Part shown: piece by piece, positions 1 to 9,428 of the stretch
Layout of the letters: every line of letters starts with the position of its first letter
Numbering within the stretch: the stretch's first letter is position 1
NCBI RefSeq assembly: GCF_001939045.1
Contig: NZ_MKIM01000025.1
Location: 305,707 to 369,706, forward strand
DNA from: Rhizobium oryziradicis
GTDB taxonomy: Bacteria > Pseudomonadota > Alphaproteobacteria > Rhizobiales > Rhizobiaceae
DNA length: 64,000 nucleotides
Direction of reading: 5' to 3'
Notes under the pieces: model-generated
Databases searched by the model: none
What the model was told of the DNA's origin: nothing
The model's input: only the letters and a program-made list of their open reading frames with translations
Program-made: the position numbers and the translations under genes

Positions 1-118
1 TTGATCGTGCCCCGGACATTGCCAATCTGGATATTAAAGCGAAGTTCGGACCGGGACTGATCACCACAGCAGCATACAGGCCAAGCGCCGTCAGAACCGT
101 TACAACATCTGAATTCAT
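1..118 (-). CDS. LysE/RhtB-family amino-acid exporter (N-terminal fragment, cut by window edge)
   Basis: The reverse strand opens with an ATG at 118-116 and reads without a stop to the window edge, giving 39 residues. They contain a hydrophobic first segment (LTALGLYAAVVIS) and then PGPNFALISR, the hallmark first-helix motif of the LysE/RhtB exporters, which move amino acids or small metabolites out of the cell through the inner membrane. Only the first helix is visible, so substrate and subfamily cannot be told. The gene continues beyond base 1. Confidence 0.75.
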   Translation of the reverse strand, partial: MNSDVVTVLTALGLYAAVVISPGPNFALISRLAMSGARS

Positions 119-255
119 GTCGATTGTCGCCTCTCATTCTGATCTCAGGAAACAAGAACTCAACTTATATGAGCATCTTGAGACTGCACAACAGAGAAAC
201 GAATGCCCAGGGCAGTTTCTGACCTCCAATGCGACAAGACGCCGTTTGCCCGCCC

Positions 256-780
256 CTATCGCTGGCTTAAGCGCATCTGGCCGTTTTCGACCTTGTAGCT
301 ACCCAGCTTTTTCAAAAACGTCATACCGATCAACGTGCTTGATAGCGCCGTGTCTTTCAGCACCATGGCCTGCACATCATCAACACGCACACCGCCAACC
401 TCGATGCGATCCAGCATCACCACAGCGGCAGGCGTCTCGCCATTGGCAGTGTTGACCTTGTATTTAAAATTGAGATCGTTGCCGCTCATGCCCAAGCGGC
501 GCGCCGTGGTTTCATTGATCGCCACGGATGAAGCGCCTGTGTCAATCATCGCTTCCACGGCTTTGCCATTGATGCGGAAAGTGGTGATGAAATGCCCCCG
601 TTGATCGGCGCGCAAAAGCGCCTGCCCATAGCTTGACGCTTGCTCTGGTGGGGCTGATTGAGACTCTGTGTTTAAACTGGCAACCACCGGAGGTGCTTCA
701 ATATGGCTTTGCAGATAGGCCGGAAGCTGGGTTGCCACCACCACGATCAGCCCCGCAAAGATCAGAACCCGCATGAGCAT
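256..780 (-). CDS. TIGR02281-type clan AA (retropepsin-like) aspartic protease
   Basis: A 174-residue protein with one N-terminal hydrophobic segment (residues 4-22), which suggests membrane anchoring with the protease domain outside the cytoplasm. The catalytic motif D80-T81-G82-A-S lies in the sequence IDTGASSVAIN, and a second conserved patch (STLIGMTFLKKLGSY) near the C-terminus is typical of this single-domain, dimer-forming family. The physiological substrate is unknown for most members. The ATG at 780 has GGAGG seven bases upstream. The gene stands alone, with a dispersed repeat directly upstream of its start. Confidence 0.85.
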   Translation of the reverse strand: MLMRVLIFAGLIVVVATQLPAYLQSHIEAPPVVASLNTESQSAPPEQASSYGQALLRADQRGHFITTFRINGKAVEAMIDTGASSVAINETTARRLGMSGNDLNFKYKVNTANGETPAAVVMLDRIEVGGVRVDDVQAMVLKDTALSSTLIGMTFLKKLGSYKVENGQMRLSQR

Positions 781-800
781 AAAACTGCCTCCCCAAATTT

Positions 801-899
801 AGAGACTGTCGGGTTCAGATTGAACCAGATAGTCTCTAAACTTCTTTGTTTGAGTTTGTCTGATCAGTAAAACCGGTTACCACTTTTCCCTGACAAACG
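801..899. repeat. Dispersed palindromic intergenic element, copy A
   Basis: Two linked modules. The first is an imperfect palindrome centred on GGTTCAGATTGAACC and flanked by AGAGACT/AGTCTCT. The second begins GTTTGTCTGATCAG, passes through AAAACCGG, and ends CCTGACAAAC, so its ends are inverted (GTTTGTC/GACAAAC). The same two modules recur at 39595-39695, and the second alone at 19159-19217. Rhizobial genomes carry small mosaic intergenic elements of this kind; the exact family name was not checked. Confidence 0.75.
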
Positions 900-954
900 C
901 TGTCGCATAGAGAAAACGCACCTGCGACTTTCACTTCGGTTAACAGCATTGCGC

Positions 955-988
955 AAAAACAAACCCCGGCGCAAAAGCACCGGGGTTG
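955..988 (-). terminator. Rho-independent terminator downstream of upp
   Basis: Read on the minus strand, AACCCCGG and CCGGGGTT pair around a short loop and are followed by TGTTTTTG. It sits 26 bases after the upp stop codon, in the right orientation to end the deoB-add-upp transcript. Confidence 0.75.
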
Positions 989-1013
989 CAAGTCTTTCTG
1001 GTTAACGCAAAGC

Positions 1014-1643
1014 TTACTTGGTGCCATACATGCGGTCGCCCGCATCGCCCAGACCAGGCACGATATAGCCGTGCTCGTTCAAATGGCTATCAATGGCTGC
1101 CGTGTAAACATGCACATCAGGGTGCGCTTCGCGGAAATTCTTGATGCCTTCTGGCGCTGCCAGCAGGCAGACAAAGCGCAGATTGATCGCGCCGCGCTCT
1201 TTCAGCTTGTCCACGGCGGCAATCGAGGAATTGCCGGTGGCCAGCATCGGGTCCACCACAATCACCAGCCGCTCGGACAGGCTTTCCGGGGCCTTGAAGT
1301 AATATTCCACCGCTTGCAGGGTTTCATGGTCGCGATAGACGCCGACATGCGACACGCGGGCCGAAGGCACCAGATCCAGCATGCCTTCCAACAGGCCGTT
1401 GCCAGCGCGCAGGATGGACGCAAACACCAGCTTCTTGCCTTCCAGCACCGGTGTTTCCATCTCCACCATCGGCGTTTCGATGGTTTCCATGGTCAGTTCC
1501 AGATCACGGGTCACTTCATAGCATAGCAGCGTGGAAATTTCCCGCAGCAAGCGCCGAAAGCCAGCAGTCGAGGTTTCCTTGCGCCGCATGAAAGACAGCT
1601 TGTGCTGCACGAGGGGGTGATTGATGACTGTAACGCCGTCCAT
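1014..1643 (-). CDS. upp: Uracil phosphoribosyltransferase
   Basis: Cytosolic enzyme that makes UMP from uracil and PRPP in pyrimidine salvage. The 209-residue product starting [10 protein letters not shown] has the usual family length. The PRPP-binding loop [11 protein letters not shown] and the C-terminal uracil-binding region PGLGDAGDR are intact. The frame is open 18 codons further upstream, but the ATG at 1643 was chosen because AGAAGG lies eight bases before it and homologues begin here. It is the third gene of a purine/pyrimidine salvage group with deoB and add (84 bases separate it from add), and a terminator follows. Confidence 0.95.
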   Translation of the reverse strand: MDGVTVINHPLVQHKLSFMRRKETSTAGFRRLLREISTLLCYEVTRDLELTMETIETPMVEMETPVLEGKKLVFASILRAGNGLLEGMLDLVPSARVSHVGVYRDHETLQAVEYYFKAPESLSERLVIVVDPMLATGNSSIAAVDKLKERGAINLRFVCLLAAPEGIKNFREAHPDVHVYTAAIDSHLNEHGYIVPGLGDAGDRMYGTK

Positions 1644-1727
1644 GGAGAGAACCTTCTTATGTTTATTGCTCTGATCTTGGGATCCATTCTGTTCCAAGAA
1701 TAACCCGTCAGAGCAAGAGTGTGCCGC

Positions 1728-2738
1728 TTATTTTACCAAATCATCCCCAGATGCATCCTGACGTGTTGGCTCATCAAGGCGCAAAAGCAGCCGAGATCGC
1801 GTGGCCTCATCCACAAAAGCGGCTTCAATGGCAGTGCGCGTCATGGCGTTAATCTCGGACCTATCAAAGCCCATGTTGGCGACGATCTCATAATCTTGCG
1901 CCAAAGATGTATGGAAAAACGGCGGATCATCGGAATTGATGCAGACCCGCACACCCGCATCCGTCAATTGCCGAAGCGGATGGCTATCGTGATCGGGAAA
2001 GACCTGTAGGGCAATATTGGAGGCCGGGCAAACTTCCAACACCGTGCCGAGATCGGCGAGCCGCTTGACCAGATCCGCATCTTCAATGGATCGCACCCCA
2101 TGGCCTATGCGGCTTGGTGCAACATGGTCGAGCGCATCCGTCACGCTGAACGCGCCACACAATTCACCGGCGTGGATGGTGATGCCATAGCCTGCCCCTT
2201 TGGCGATTTGAAATGCTGGCGCATAATCCACCACCCGGTTCATGCGTTCTTCGCCGGCCATATTGAAGCCTGTTACCAGCGGATGGCTGTAGTTTGCCAG
2301 CCATTTGGCGCGGCGCAGAACATTGTCTGGTCCCAGATGGCGCTCGCCGATAATCACCATGCGGCATTCTATGCCGGTTTTTTCTTTTGCGCGCGCAATG
2401 CCTTCGGCCAGGCCCTCAATATAGGCTTCAGCCGAGAGGCCCACCGCTTCACCATGGTCTGGCGATACAAATAGCTCGCTATAGATCGTATTTACACCGG
2501 CCAGTTCGCACAGATAGGCCTCAGCCAGATCGGCATAGTCTTCCTGGGTGCGAAACACGGATGCGACAAAATCATAGCAGGCTATAAAGCTGGTGAAATC
2601 CGTCCAGACATAGGCTCCATTGCGCACAAAGGAACGGGAATCAATGCCATATTTCTCGGCTTGTGCCAGTGTCAGCGCGGGCGGTGCCGCACCTTCAACG
2701 TGGCAATGCAATTCGGCTTTCAGCAAATTTTGTGTCAT
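1728..2738 (-). CDS. add: Adenosine deaminase
   Basis: Converts adenosine (or deoxyadenosine) to inosine in purine salvage. The 336-residue protein has the amidohydrolase metal and catalytic residues: H11 and H13 in ELHCHVEG, H189 and E192 in IHAGE, H213 in IGHG, and D270-D271 in NSDDPP. The second motif reads HVEG rather than the commoner HLDG, a variation also known in proteobacterial members. Its ATG overlaps the deoB stop as ATGA, showing translational coupling. Some members of this family prefer adenine, so the exact substrate is inferred. Confidence 0.92.
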   Translation of the reverse strand: MTQNLLKAELHCHVEGAAPPALTLAQAEKYGIDSRSFVRNGAYVWTDFTSFIACYDFVASVFRTQEDYADLAEAYLCELAGVNTIYSELFVSPDHGEAVGLSAEAYIEGLAEGIARAKEKTGIECRMVIIGERHLGPDNVLRRAKWLANYSHPLVTGFNMAGEERMNRVVDYAPAFQIAKGAGYGITIHAGELCGAFSVTDALDHVAPSRIGHGVRSIEDADLVKRLADLGTVLEVCPASNIALQVFPDHDSHPLRQLTDAGVRVCINSDDPPFFHTSLAQDYEIVANMGFDRSEINAMTRTAIEAAFVDEATRSRLLLRLDEPTRQDASGDDLVK

Positions 2739-3955
2739 AGAAAACTCCTCCCGTGCGCACCAGGCGCAATACCAAGATGGGCGGCAATGCTTTCGCCAAT
2801 ATCGGCAAAACTGGGGCGCAGACCAATCGAGCGGCTGCGAATGCCGGGGCCAAAGGCCATGATCGGCACCCGCTCACGGGTGTGGTCGGTGCCACGCCAT
2901 GTGGGGTCGCAGCCGTGATCTGCGGTGAGGATGACCAGATCGCCGGGCACAAGTTTGCGATAGACGGCGGGCAACCACAGATCAAAGGCCTCAAGTGCTG
3001 CCGCATAGCCCGGCACATCGCGGCGGTGGCCATAGAGCATATCGAAATCCACGAAATTGGTGAACACGAGGTCGCCGTCCTCGGCCTCATCCATCACGGT
3101 CAAGGTGGCCGCCATCAGCGCTTCATTGCCGCTGGCCTTGATTTCGCGCTTGGTGCCTTGGTGGGCAAAAATATCGCCGATCTTGCCAATGGCGTGCACG
3201 GTGCGGTCTGCCTGGGTAAGGCGATCCAACAACGTTGGCTCGGGCGGCAACACGGAATAGTCCTTCCGGTTGCCGGTACGCTCAAACGTCGCTGGCGTTT
3301 CGCCAACAAACGGTCGCGCAATCACCCGGCCGATATTATAAGGCATCAGCAATTCACGCACGATCTCGCAGAGTTTCAGCAACCGATCGAGGCCGAAATA
3401 CCGCTCATGGGCGGCGATCTGAAACACCGAGTCGGAGGATGTGTAGCAGATCGGCTTGGCGCTGCGGCAATGTTCCTGTCCCAAACGAGCGATAATATCT
3501 GTGCCGGAGGCGTGGCAATTGCCCAAAATGCCGGGCAGATTGGCCTTTTGGCAAATCTGCTCCACCAATTCGGGCGGAAAGGCATCTCCGTCGGTGGGGA
3601 AATAACCCCAATCAAACATCACCGGTGTGCCAGCAATCTCCCAATGGCCAGAGGGCGTGTCCTTGCCCTTTGACACTTCCGAGGCGGCCCCATAGATGCC
3701 AAAGGTGCGGTCGGGCAGAGGCATGCCGAGCGGAAGCGAGCCACTGGCCATTTGGGCAATGTGCATCAGCCCCAGCGCGGACATATTGGGAAGCTGCAAT
3801 GGCCCTTCGCGCAAACCTTGGCGGTCTGCGGCACCGGCTGCACAAAACTCGGCAATATGGCCAAGCGTATCGGCACCCTCATCATGATAGCGTGCAGCAT
3901 CGGGTGCCCCGCCAACACCGAAGGAGTCGAGAACAAAAAGAAATGCCCGTGCCAT
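2735..3955 (-). CDS. deoB: Phosphopentomutase
   Basis: Interconverts ribose- (or deoxyribose-) 1-phosphate and 5-phosphate, linking nucleoside breakdown to central metabolism. The 406-residue protein belongs to the alkaline-phosphatase superfamily: D10 in [11 protein letters not shown] and a later ADHGCD motif supply metal ligands, and T100 in [10 protein letters not shown] is the expected phospho-threonine. It is the first gene of the deoB-add-upp group on the minus strand. Confidence 0.95.
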   Translation of the reverse strand: MARAFLFVLDSFGVGGAPDAARYHDEGADTLGHIAEFCAAGAADRQGLREGPLQLPNMSALGLMHIAQMASGSLPLGMPLPDRTFGIYGAASEVSKGKDTPSGHWEIAGTPVMFDWGYFPTDGDAFPPELVEQICQKANLPGILGNCHASGTDIIARLGQEHCRSAKPICYTSSDSVFQIAAHERYFGLDRLLKLCEIVRELLMPYNIGRVIARPFVGETPATFERTGNRKDYSVLPPEPTLLDRLTQADRTVHAIGKIGDIFAHQGTKREIKASGNEALMAATLTVMDEAEDGDLVFTNFVDFDMLYGHRRDVPGYAAALEAFDLWLPAVYRKLVPGDLVILTADHGCDPTWRGTDHTRERVPIMAFGPGIRSRSIGLRPSFADIGESIAAHLGIAPGAHGRSFL

Positions 3956-4033
3956 ACTTCACCAAATGCCGTTTATTGTTCCTGATCCATAGCGATTTGC
4001 CCACGGTGTTGCAAATCTCTACGCTTCAGCCGT

Positions 4034-4615
4034 TTAGCAATCGGAGCAGCTCACCGTTTCACTCGTGCGCTGGCGATAATAAAAATCGCGGCTGATGGTG
4101 ATGATGCTGAGCGATGCATTCAGCCCCGGCACGTAGGTGATCAATTTATAAGGAATTGAAAACTCGACATGCACAAAGGAGGAGGAAGCCGCTGCCATGC
4201 CCGATGGCATGGTTGCTGCGCTCCCGACACTGTACGGCTTGCTGCCATCTTGCGCCCATGACCACGCAACCTTGGCATTGAGGCTCTGATCCACCTGAAT
4301 GCCGGTGATTTTCATTGCAAAACCCGTGGTTGGTTTTGGTGCGAAAATGGCAGCAGCCACATCGGGCATTGTCGCCAGGAATGCCTTGTTGAAGTTGCCA
4401 TCCTTGCTTGCCACAATATCGGCAATGGCACCGGCGCTGGAGGTGGCGCGTGAGGCGACGTTGAGCCCAAGCGTCAGCTCGAACGCGCCGAGATAGAGCA
4501 GCAATAGCACGGGCACGATCAGCGCAAATTCCACCGCGCCGACGCCTGAGGTGTCCTTCGAAAAATGCTGAAGGCGATGGATCAGAAGCTGGATGTTGTT
4601 ACGCCAGAGCATCAT
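4034..4615 (-). CDS. TadE/TadG-family pseudopilin-like protein (second of pair)
   Basis: About 193 residues. A short basic N-terminus precedes SGVGAVEFALIVPVLLLLYLG, the TadE-like signature in which a conserved Glu sits at the start of the only membrane helix; the remainder is predicted to lie outside the membrane. Such minor pseudopilins are needed for Flp/Tad pilus assembly. A TTG lies at 4618, but the ATG at 4615 overlaps the upstream stop as TGATG and was preferred. The C-terminal SCSDC is unusual and could form a disulphide. It lies divergent from the main tad operon. Confidence 0.8.
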   Translation of the reverse strand: MMLWRNNIQLLIHRLQHFSKDTSGVGAVEFALIVPVLLLLYLGAFELTLGLNVASRATSSAGAIADIVASKDGNFNKAFLATMPDVAAAIFAPKPTTGFAMKITGIQVDQSLNAKVAWSWAQDGSKPYSVGSAATMPSGMAAASSSFVHVEFSIPYKLITYVPGLNASLSIITISRDFYYRQRTSETVSCSDC

Positions 4616-5238
4616 CAATAATTCTCGCTCTGGAAAGCCGTGGTTTCCACAATCAGATAATCCGAATTGCTGGTTTCACCGGGCTTTCGAATGGTGGCAA
4701 CATAGGAGCGGACCAAATCTGTGGTGACCGGCCAATAGTAATAAGCGCGGAGCATGTTAATGGTGCCCGGGCCGCCAGGCGCATATGCAAAGCCCGTCGT
4801 ATCCAGACTGCCGTTCGCAGTCGTGACAACTTTGGGGATTGCGGCAAAGGTGGAAAAGCTGCGCACATCCAGATACAGCCGATTGGGCGTTGCGATTTCA
4901 GAGGCGTCACATTTCAATAGAAATGAAATCTCATTGCAAAACAGCTGGCGAAATTCAGCACTCGTCTTATTGGTCGATTTTTCAAGATTATAGGTAATAT
5001 TGCCGGTGCGAAGATTGCGCCCCAACGTGTCGACGGCTGACGTCACCACTTGCTCGGCAACAAAGGCAATGAAGGTCTCCAGAATGGCGAAGACAATGAG
5101 AAAATAAGGAATAGCCAGGATGGCAAACTCAATCGCCGCCGAGCCGTCTGCTGAGCGCCTAAATCGCCTGAGCAACCTCAGCCATGTGTAACGGCGTGGT
5201 CTGGACCGGCTGTCACTGGCCCGCTTGATGAACGTCAT
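4615..5238 (-). CDS. tadE: TadE-like pseudopilin protein (first of pair)
   Basis: A 207-residue protein with a basic leader of about 32 residues, then DGSAAIEFAILAIPYFLIVF, the TadE-type motif with the conserved Glu in an N-terminal membrane helix. The rest is a soluble domain with two cysteines (CNEISFLLKC). It is predicted to be processed and to act as a minor pilin or assembly factor for the Flp pilus encoded nearby on the other strand. It is translationally coupled to the following TadE/TadG-like gene. Confidence 0.8.
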   Translation of the reverse strand: MTFIKRASDSRSRPRRYTWLRLLRRFRRSADGSAAIEFAILAIPYFLIVFAILETFIAFVAEQVVTSAVDTLGRNLRTGNITYNLEKSTNKTSAEFRQLFCNEISFLLKCDASEIATPNRLYLDVRSFSTFAAIPKVVTTANGSLDTTGFAYAPGGPGTINMLRAYYYWPVTTDLVRSYVATIRKPGETSNSDYLIVETTAFQSENY

Positions 5239-5398
5239 GTCTCAGCGCCGATTGTTTAACGTGACCATAGATTATGAGGTCAAGTCTTTAAGTTTCGTTT
5301 CCAAATTGTCTCGGTTTGCACAGAATGATCGCAAACCCTGTTTTGGGTGATATTTAAAAAATAGCTATTCCTGCCCCATAAAGACCGGATCGAGACAA

Positions 5399-5827
5399 TC
5401 AATTGGTCGCACCGACAGCGCCGGTTGTGGCGGCATTATTGAACTTTGAATGCTCTTCACAATTGGGATCGCACGACAGAACTGTGCGCTCTGTTTGCTT
5501 GAAAACCCGCACCGTATTGCTCTCGTCAATCGACACTAGAATACGCTCATCCAGCACGGCATTGCCGTCGCGATCCAGTAAGACAATGTTGGTGGTGCCA
5601 AAACTGCGCCCGGTCAACACAATGGTTTTGGCATCGGCAACCGTTGCATCGGCCACCTTGTCATTGCCGATGATGACTTTGCTGATCGGCCGATCAAGTT
5701 TCAAGATCCGGGCCTGATTCATATAAACCCGCAGCAGGTTGCTGTCAGCCCGGGCAAAGCTTGCCGCTGCCATGCTTGCAACAAGTGCAAGCGCAAATCC
5801 CAAGCGAAACGGCAGAACCGGTCTCAT
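5399..5827 (-). CDS. Secreted protein with CpaC/secretin N-terminal (pilus assembly) domain
   Basis: A 142-residue protein with a signal peptide ending ASFARA. The mature part (LDRPISKVIIGNDKVADATV...TNIVLLDRDGNAVLDE) matches the domain found at the N-terminus of CpaC secretins, but there is no secretin channel domain. It probably acts in the periplasm as an accessory to the Tad secretin. The frame is open further upstream to a GTG at 5905; the ATG at 5827 was chosen because the signal peptide begins there and AGAGA precedes it. Its last two cysteines (CDPNC) may form a disulphide. Confidence 0.75.
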   Translation of the reverse strand: MRPVLPFRLGFALALVASMAAASFARADSNLLRVYMNQARILKLDRPISKVIIGNDKVADATVADAKTIVLTGRSFGTTNIVLLDRDGNAVLDERILVSIDESNTVRVFKQTERTVLSCDPNCEEHSKFNNAATTGAVGATN

Positions 5828-6201
5828 ATAAGAACAATCTCTTTTTCTGAATTGCCCCATAGTGTGCAGCAAAATGGTAAACAGAATATTAAATACACGC
5901 TCCACGTTGAGACATGCAGCAAGACGATATCCAACAGAGCTTCAACAACAGCATAAAATTCGTTGAAAAAATGCAGGCTCTTGCGCCCTGAAATCAGAAC
6001 AAACGCAGAATATTTCGCAATACTGACATGATTATAAATAGTATTGAAAGTTCATTTACCAAAAGCGCCAAGAGCATGGATTAAAACTCTGTTAACTCGA
6101 ATTCTTAAGTCAATCGCAATGGCCTTGCCTGTAATTTCTCTCCAGCCGATCAGCGGAAACAGTTGACGGAGCTGATCACCCTCTTGGAGCAGGAAAACAA
6201 T
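5828..6201. other. Intergenic region between divergent pilus genes
   Basis: 374 bases, clearly AT-richer than the surrounding genes, separating the minus-strand CpaC-N-like gene from flp. It must hold the flp promoter. TTAACTCGAATTCTTAA occurs at about 6092-6108, but the spacing between its TTAA halves is nine rather than the seven of a CtrA box, so no regulator is assigned. No gene is seen. Confidence 0.5.
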
Positions 6202-6390
6202 ATGTCAAAGATTTTTGCACGTTTCATAAAAGACGAATCCGGCGCAACCGCCATCGAATACGGCCTGATTGCAGCCCTGATTGCTGTGGCCATCATCGCT
6301 GGTGCAACAACGCTGGGCAATAGCTTGAACGCAGCATTCTCTGGAATTTCTACAAAGCTTAACGCCGCTGTGGCAAAGACAGCACCTTGA
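6202..6390 (+). CDS. flp: Flp/PilA-type major pilin precursor
   Basis: A 62-residue prepilin with the structure of Flp pilins: a basic leader (MSKIFARFIKDESG), then ATAIEYGLIAALIAVAIIAG, where cleavage is expected after the Gly and the conserved Glu-Tyr pair stands five and six residues later. The mature pilin is about 48 residues, nearly all helix. It builds the bundle-forming pilus used for surface attachment. The ATG at 6202 was chosen over the open frame from 6163 because homologues begin here and an AGGA lies upstream. A strong terminator follows, which allows flp to be expressed above the downstream assembly genes. Confidence 0.93.
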   Translation: MSKIFARFIKDESGATAIEYGLIAALIAVAIIAGATTLGNSLNAAFSGISTKLNAAVAKTAP

Positions 6391-6415
6391 TGTAAAGTTG
6401 ATCGCCTATCGCTAC

Positions 6416-6448
6416 AAAAGCCGCCCTTGATAGGGCGGTTTTTCTTTT
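6416..6448 (+). terminator. Rho-independent terminator after flp
   Basis: AAAGCCGCCC and GGGCGGTTTT form a short stem with a TTGATA loop, followed by a T-rich tract (TTTTTCTTTTTG). It lies 26 bases beyond the flp stop and probably attenuates read-through into cpaA. Confidence 0.85.
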
Positions 6449-6516
6449 TGTTTACCAAACCTCTTGTTTACATTTCAGCCCTATCCTCCACCCCTTACCA
6501 AACGGGGTTTTCCGCC

Positions 6517-7029
6517 ATGATGGCTGCAATAGTCGTGCTTATCTTTCCACTCTGCCTAGCAGCAGCCGCTTTCACTGATCTGTTTGAGATGAAAATCCCC
6601 AATATGATCCCACTTGTCATGTTGGCAGGCTTTTTTGCTTTGGCCGCTGTGGTGGGATTGCCTCTGCGCGAAGTTAGTCTTCATCTTCTGTCTGGTTTTA
6701 TTGTATTGTTGGCCTGCTTTACCTTTTTCGCCTTCAATGTCATGGGCGGAGGGGATGCAAAACTGCTGAGTGCTGCCGCCGTGTGGTTTGGCTTTAATCT
6801 CAGCCTTTTGGTGTTTTTGCTGCAGGTGACAATTCTGGGCGGGGTGCTCACCCTTCTCATCTTGCTGATTCGCAGCCAGTCTTCGCATATTTTGGCGCTG
6901 CGCTTGCCCGTGCCGAGATCTTTGCTGATGGAGAAAAAGATTCCTTACGGCATTGCCATCGCCATTGGCGGCTTTTGCAGTGTCCTTCAATCGCCACTGG
7001 TTTTACTGGCAATCAGCGCGAAGAAATAA
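6517..7029 (+). CDS. cpaA: Prepilin peptidase CpaA/TadV
   Basis: About 170 residues with several membrane helices, the short A24 type that lacks the methylase domain of PilD. The two catalytic aspartates are visible: one in FTDLFEMKIPN and one in the GGGDAK motif (FNVMGGGDAKLL). It removes the leader of the Flp pilin and the TadE-like pseudopilins at the inner membrane. Two adjacent ATGs at 6517 and 6520 are the likely start; the frame is open upstream into the flp terminator but that part looks non-coding. Confidence 0.9.
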   Translation: MMAAIVVLIFPLCLAAAAFTDLFEMKIPNMIPLVMLAGFFALAAVVGLPLREVSLHLLSGFIVLLACFTFFAFNVMGGGDAKLLSAAAVWFGFNLSLLVFLLQVTILGGVLTLLILLIRSQSSHILALRLPVPRSLLMEKKIPYGIAIAIGGFCSVLQSPLVLLAISAKK

Positions 7030-7033
7030 ATCA

Positions 7034-7062
7034 TTAACCAAATGCATAAGGCATTTGTTAAC
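7034..7062. promoter_or_regulatory. Inverted repeat between cpaA and cpaB
   Basis: TTAACCAAATGC and GCATTTGTTAA face each other across ATAAG. There is no T tract directly after it, so it looks more like a protein-binding site or an mRNA structure in the 98-base cpaA-cpaB gap than a terminator. Function is unknown. Confidence 0.45.
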
Positions 7063-7127
7063 TCTAATTACACCAATTCCTGATCTTCTAAAGGCCAAGA
7101 CATTGCGCTTGCACCTGAGGAAAGACC

Positions 7128-7919
7128 ATGAAACCCGCCCGTATCTTCATTCTTGTTGTCGCCCTTGTTGCGGCAGGGCTTGCTGGTTTGCTGGCCATGA
7201 GCATGAGTGGGCCAAAGCAGGTTGTTGTTCAGCAGGCTGAGAAAACGGTCATCAAAGATCCCAGCATCAATATTCTGGTTGCCTCGACCAGCATGCCGGT
7301 GGGTGCGCGCCTGTCCGATAAGGTGATGCGCTGGATGGCCTGGCCGAAGAATGATCTGGTAACCGGTTTCATCACCCAGGACAGTCGCCCGGATGCGATG
7401 AAGGATCTGAACGGCAGCATCGTGCGTCTGCCAATTTTTGAAGGTGAGCCGATCCGCATTGAAAAAGTAGCCGACGCGTCGGGCAGCACGCTGTCTGCGC
7501 TGCTTCCCGCTGGCAAGCGTGCCGTTGCCACAGAAATCTCGGTGGCAACCGGGGCTGGCGGCTTTATCCTGCCCAATGATCGCGTCGATGTCATCATGGT
7601 ACGCAAGTTAAAGCAAGGCGGCGACAACGATGTTCACGTCAGTTCGCTCTTGCTCAGCAATGTGCGTGTGCTGGCGATTGACCAACAGATTGAAGAAAAG
7701 GAAGGCGGCCGCCGCTCGGTCATCGGTACCACCGCAACCCTCGAACTCACGCCTGAGCAGTCAATTTCGCTTGCCGCAGGCCAGCAAGCCGCCGAGCGAT
7801 TGTCGCTGACCCTGCGTTCGGTTTCTGATGCACAAGAGCCCGATACGTTGAACACCGGCGACCAAGTGCAGGTTATCAAGTCAGGCTCCGTCGTGACCAG
7901 TGCGGGGGGCACGCAATAA
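7128..7919 (+). CDS. cpaB: Flp pilus assembly protein CpaB/RcpC
   Basis: A 263-residue periplasmic protein anchored by an N-terminal hydrophobic segment (residues 4-24). A SAF domain follows (about residues 45-110: VASTSMPVGARLSDKVMRWMAWP), then the RcpC-type region (GGFILPNDRVDVIMV). It is thought to stabilise the CpaC secretin and connect it to peptidoglycan or the inner-membrane platform. Its stop overlaps the cpaC start as TAATG, so the two are translationally coupled. Confidence 0.93.
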   Translation: MKPARIFILVVALVAAGLAGLLAMSMSGPKQVVVQQAEKTVIKDPSINILVASTSMPVGARLSDKVMRWMAWPKNDLVTGFITQDSRPDAMKDLNGSIVRLPIFEGEPIRIEKVADASGSTLSALLPAGKRAVATEISVATGAGGFILPNDRVDVIMVRKLKQGGDNDVHVSSLLLSNVRVLAIDQQIEEKEGGRRSVIGTTATLELTPEQSISLAAGQQAAERLSLTLRSVSDAQEPDTLNTGDQVQVIKSGSVVTSAGGTQ

Positions 7920-9421
7920 TGAACAGGATCACTCCGATGAGCGCTATCCGCCCTCGCCTGCTTCGCGCCCTCACACTGACAGGCGTCGCACTTGCTTTCA
8001 CGGTGTCAGGCATTCCCGGCGAGCGCGCAAGCCTGTGGCACGACGGTGCAAAAGCCCATGCCGAACAGCAATCGCTGGTGCGCATCACCCAATCTGGCCC
8101 CGGCGCGCACCGCACGCTGAAGCTTGGCCTCAACAAGGCGATTGTGGTGGACCTGCCAGAAGATGCGCAGGACATTCTGGTGGCCGACCCAACCTTGGCT
8201 GATGCCGTGACCCGTACGTCGCGGCGCATCTACCTGTTTGGCAAAACCGTTGGGCAAACCAATATTTTCATCTTCGGTGCCAACGGGCGCGAAATTGTCA
8301 GCCTTGATCTGCAAATCGAGCGCGATATCGATGGGCTGGAAGCCAATCTTCGCCGCTTCATTCCCGATTCCAACATCAAGGTCGAGATCATCTCCGACAA
8401 TGTCGTGCTGACCGGCACCGTGCGCACGCCGCAGGATTCGACCCGTGCCGTTGCCCTCGCCCAGGCCTTTGTCAAGGGCGGTGAAGCCACCACCCGAAAT
8501 CAAACAGCCACCAGCAACAGCAGTGGCGATGGTGCCGTGGCGATTTATGCCGAAGGCCGCCAGCAATCTCAAATCGTCAATATGCTGACGATCGAGGGCG
8601 ATGATCAGGTGACGTTGAAAATCACGGTTGCCGAAGTGCGCCGCGAAATCCTCAAGCAATTGGGCTTCAACACCACACTGCAAAACACCATTTCGGGCAA
8701 CACACCCGTGACAGCCTCCAACCCGGCCGATTCCAGCGCAATCACTGCGGCCATTTCGACAGCCTTGGGCAAATATTCGTTGGCATCCGTGATCAACGCC
8801 ATGGAAGAAGCCAAGGTCATCAAGACATTGGCCGAGCCAACCCTGACCGCCACCTCTGGCCAGAGCGCCACATTCAGCTCAGGCGGCGAGTTGATCCGCA
8901 CCATCAATCAGGCCAATGGATCGACCACCACCCAGACCTATGATTACGGCATCAAGCTGAACTTTACCCCTGTGGTTTTGTCGGCCGGTCGCATCAGCCT
9001 CAAGATCGAAACCGAAGTGTCCGAACCCATGACCACGGGCAGCACAACCGAGTTTCGCAAGCGGCAGGCCACAACATCCGTGGAACTGCCCTCGGGCGGC
9101 TCTATCACGCTGGCGGGTCTGATCAATGACGACATCAGCCAGCAAAGCAAGGGCGTTCCCGGGGCCCGCAGCGTGCCGATCCTTGGTGCATTGTTTCGCA
9201 ACAAGCAATTTGACCGCAAGGAAACCGAGCTGGTGATTATCGCCACGCCGTACCTCACGCGCCCGGTTGCCCGCAATCAATTGCAGCGCCCCGACGACAA
9301 TTTCAATCCGGCGGGCGACGGAGCCATGTATTTTCTCAACCGTGTCAACAAGGTCTATGGCCGCAAAGACACCAACACCACCGGTGCTTACCACGGCACG
9401 GTCGGCTTTATTTACAAGTGA
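7919..9421 (+). CDS. cpaC: Tad outer-membrane secretin CpaC/RcpA
   Basis: 500 residues. A signal peptide is followed by the pilus-assembly N-terminal domain (about residues 58-135), a BON-like segment (about 135-200, LRRFIPDSNIKVEIISDNVVLTG) and the type II/III secretin core (about 225-450), including the conserved VPILGALFRN near the C-terminus. It forms the outer-membrane pore through which the Flp pilus emerges. It sits between cpaB and the cpaD pilotin-like lipoprotein, as in other alphaproteobacterial tad loci. Confidence 0.95.
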   Translation: MNRITPMSAIRPRLLRALTLTGVALAFTVSGIPGERASLWHDGAKAHAEQQSLVRITQSGPGAHRTLKLGLNKAIVVDLPEDAQDILVADPTLADAVTRTSRRIYLFGKTVGQTNIFIFGANGREIVSLDLQIERDIDGLEANLRRFIPDSNIKVEIISDNVVLTGTVRTPQDSTRAVALAQAFVKGGEATTRNQTATSNSSGDGAVAIYAEGRQQSQIVNMLTIEGDDQVTLKITVAEVRREILKQLGFNTTLQNTISGNTPVTASNPADSSAITAAISTALGKYSLASVINAMEEAKVIKTLAEPTLTATSGQSATFSSGGELIRTINQANGSTTTQTYDYGIKLNFTPVVLSAGRISLKIETEVSEPMTTGSTTEFRKRQATTSVELPSGGSITLAGLINDDISQQSKGVPGARSVPILGALFRNKQFDRKETELVIIATPYLTRPVARNQLQRPDDNFNPAGDGAMYFLNRVNKVYGRKDTNTTGAYHGTVGFIYK

Positions 9422-9428
9422 GGCGGTG

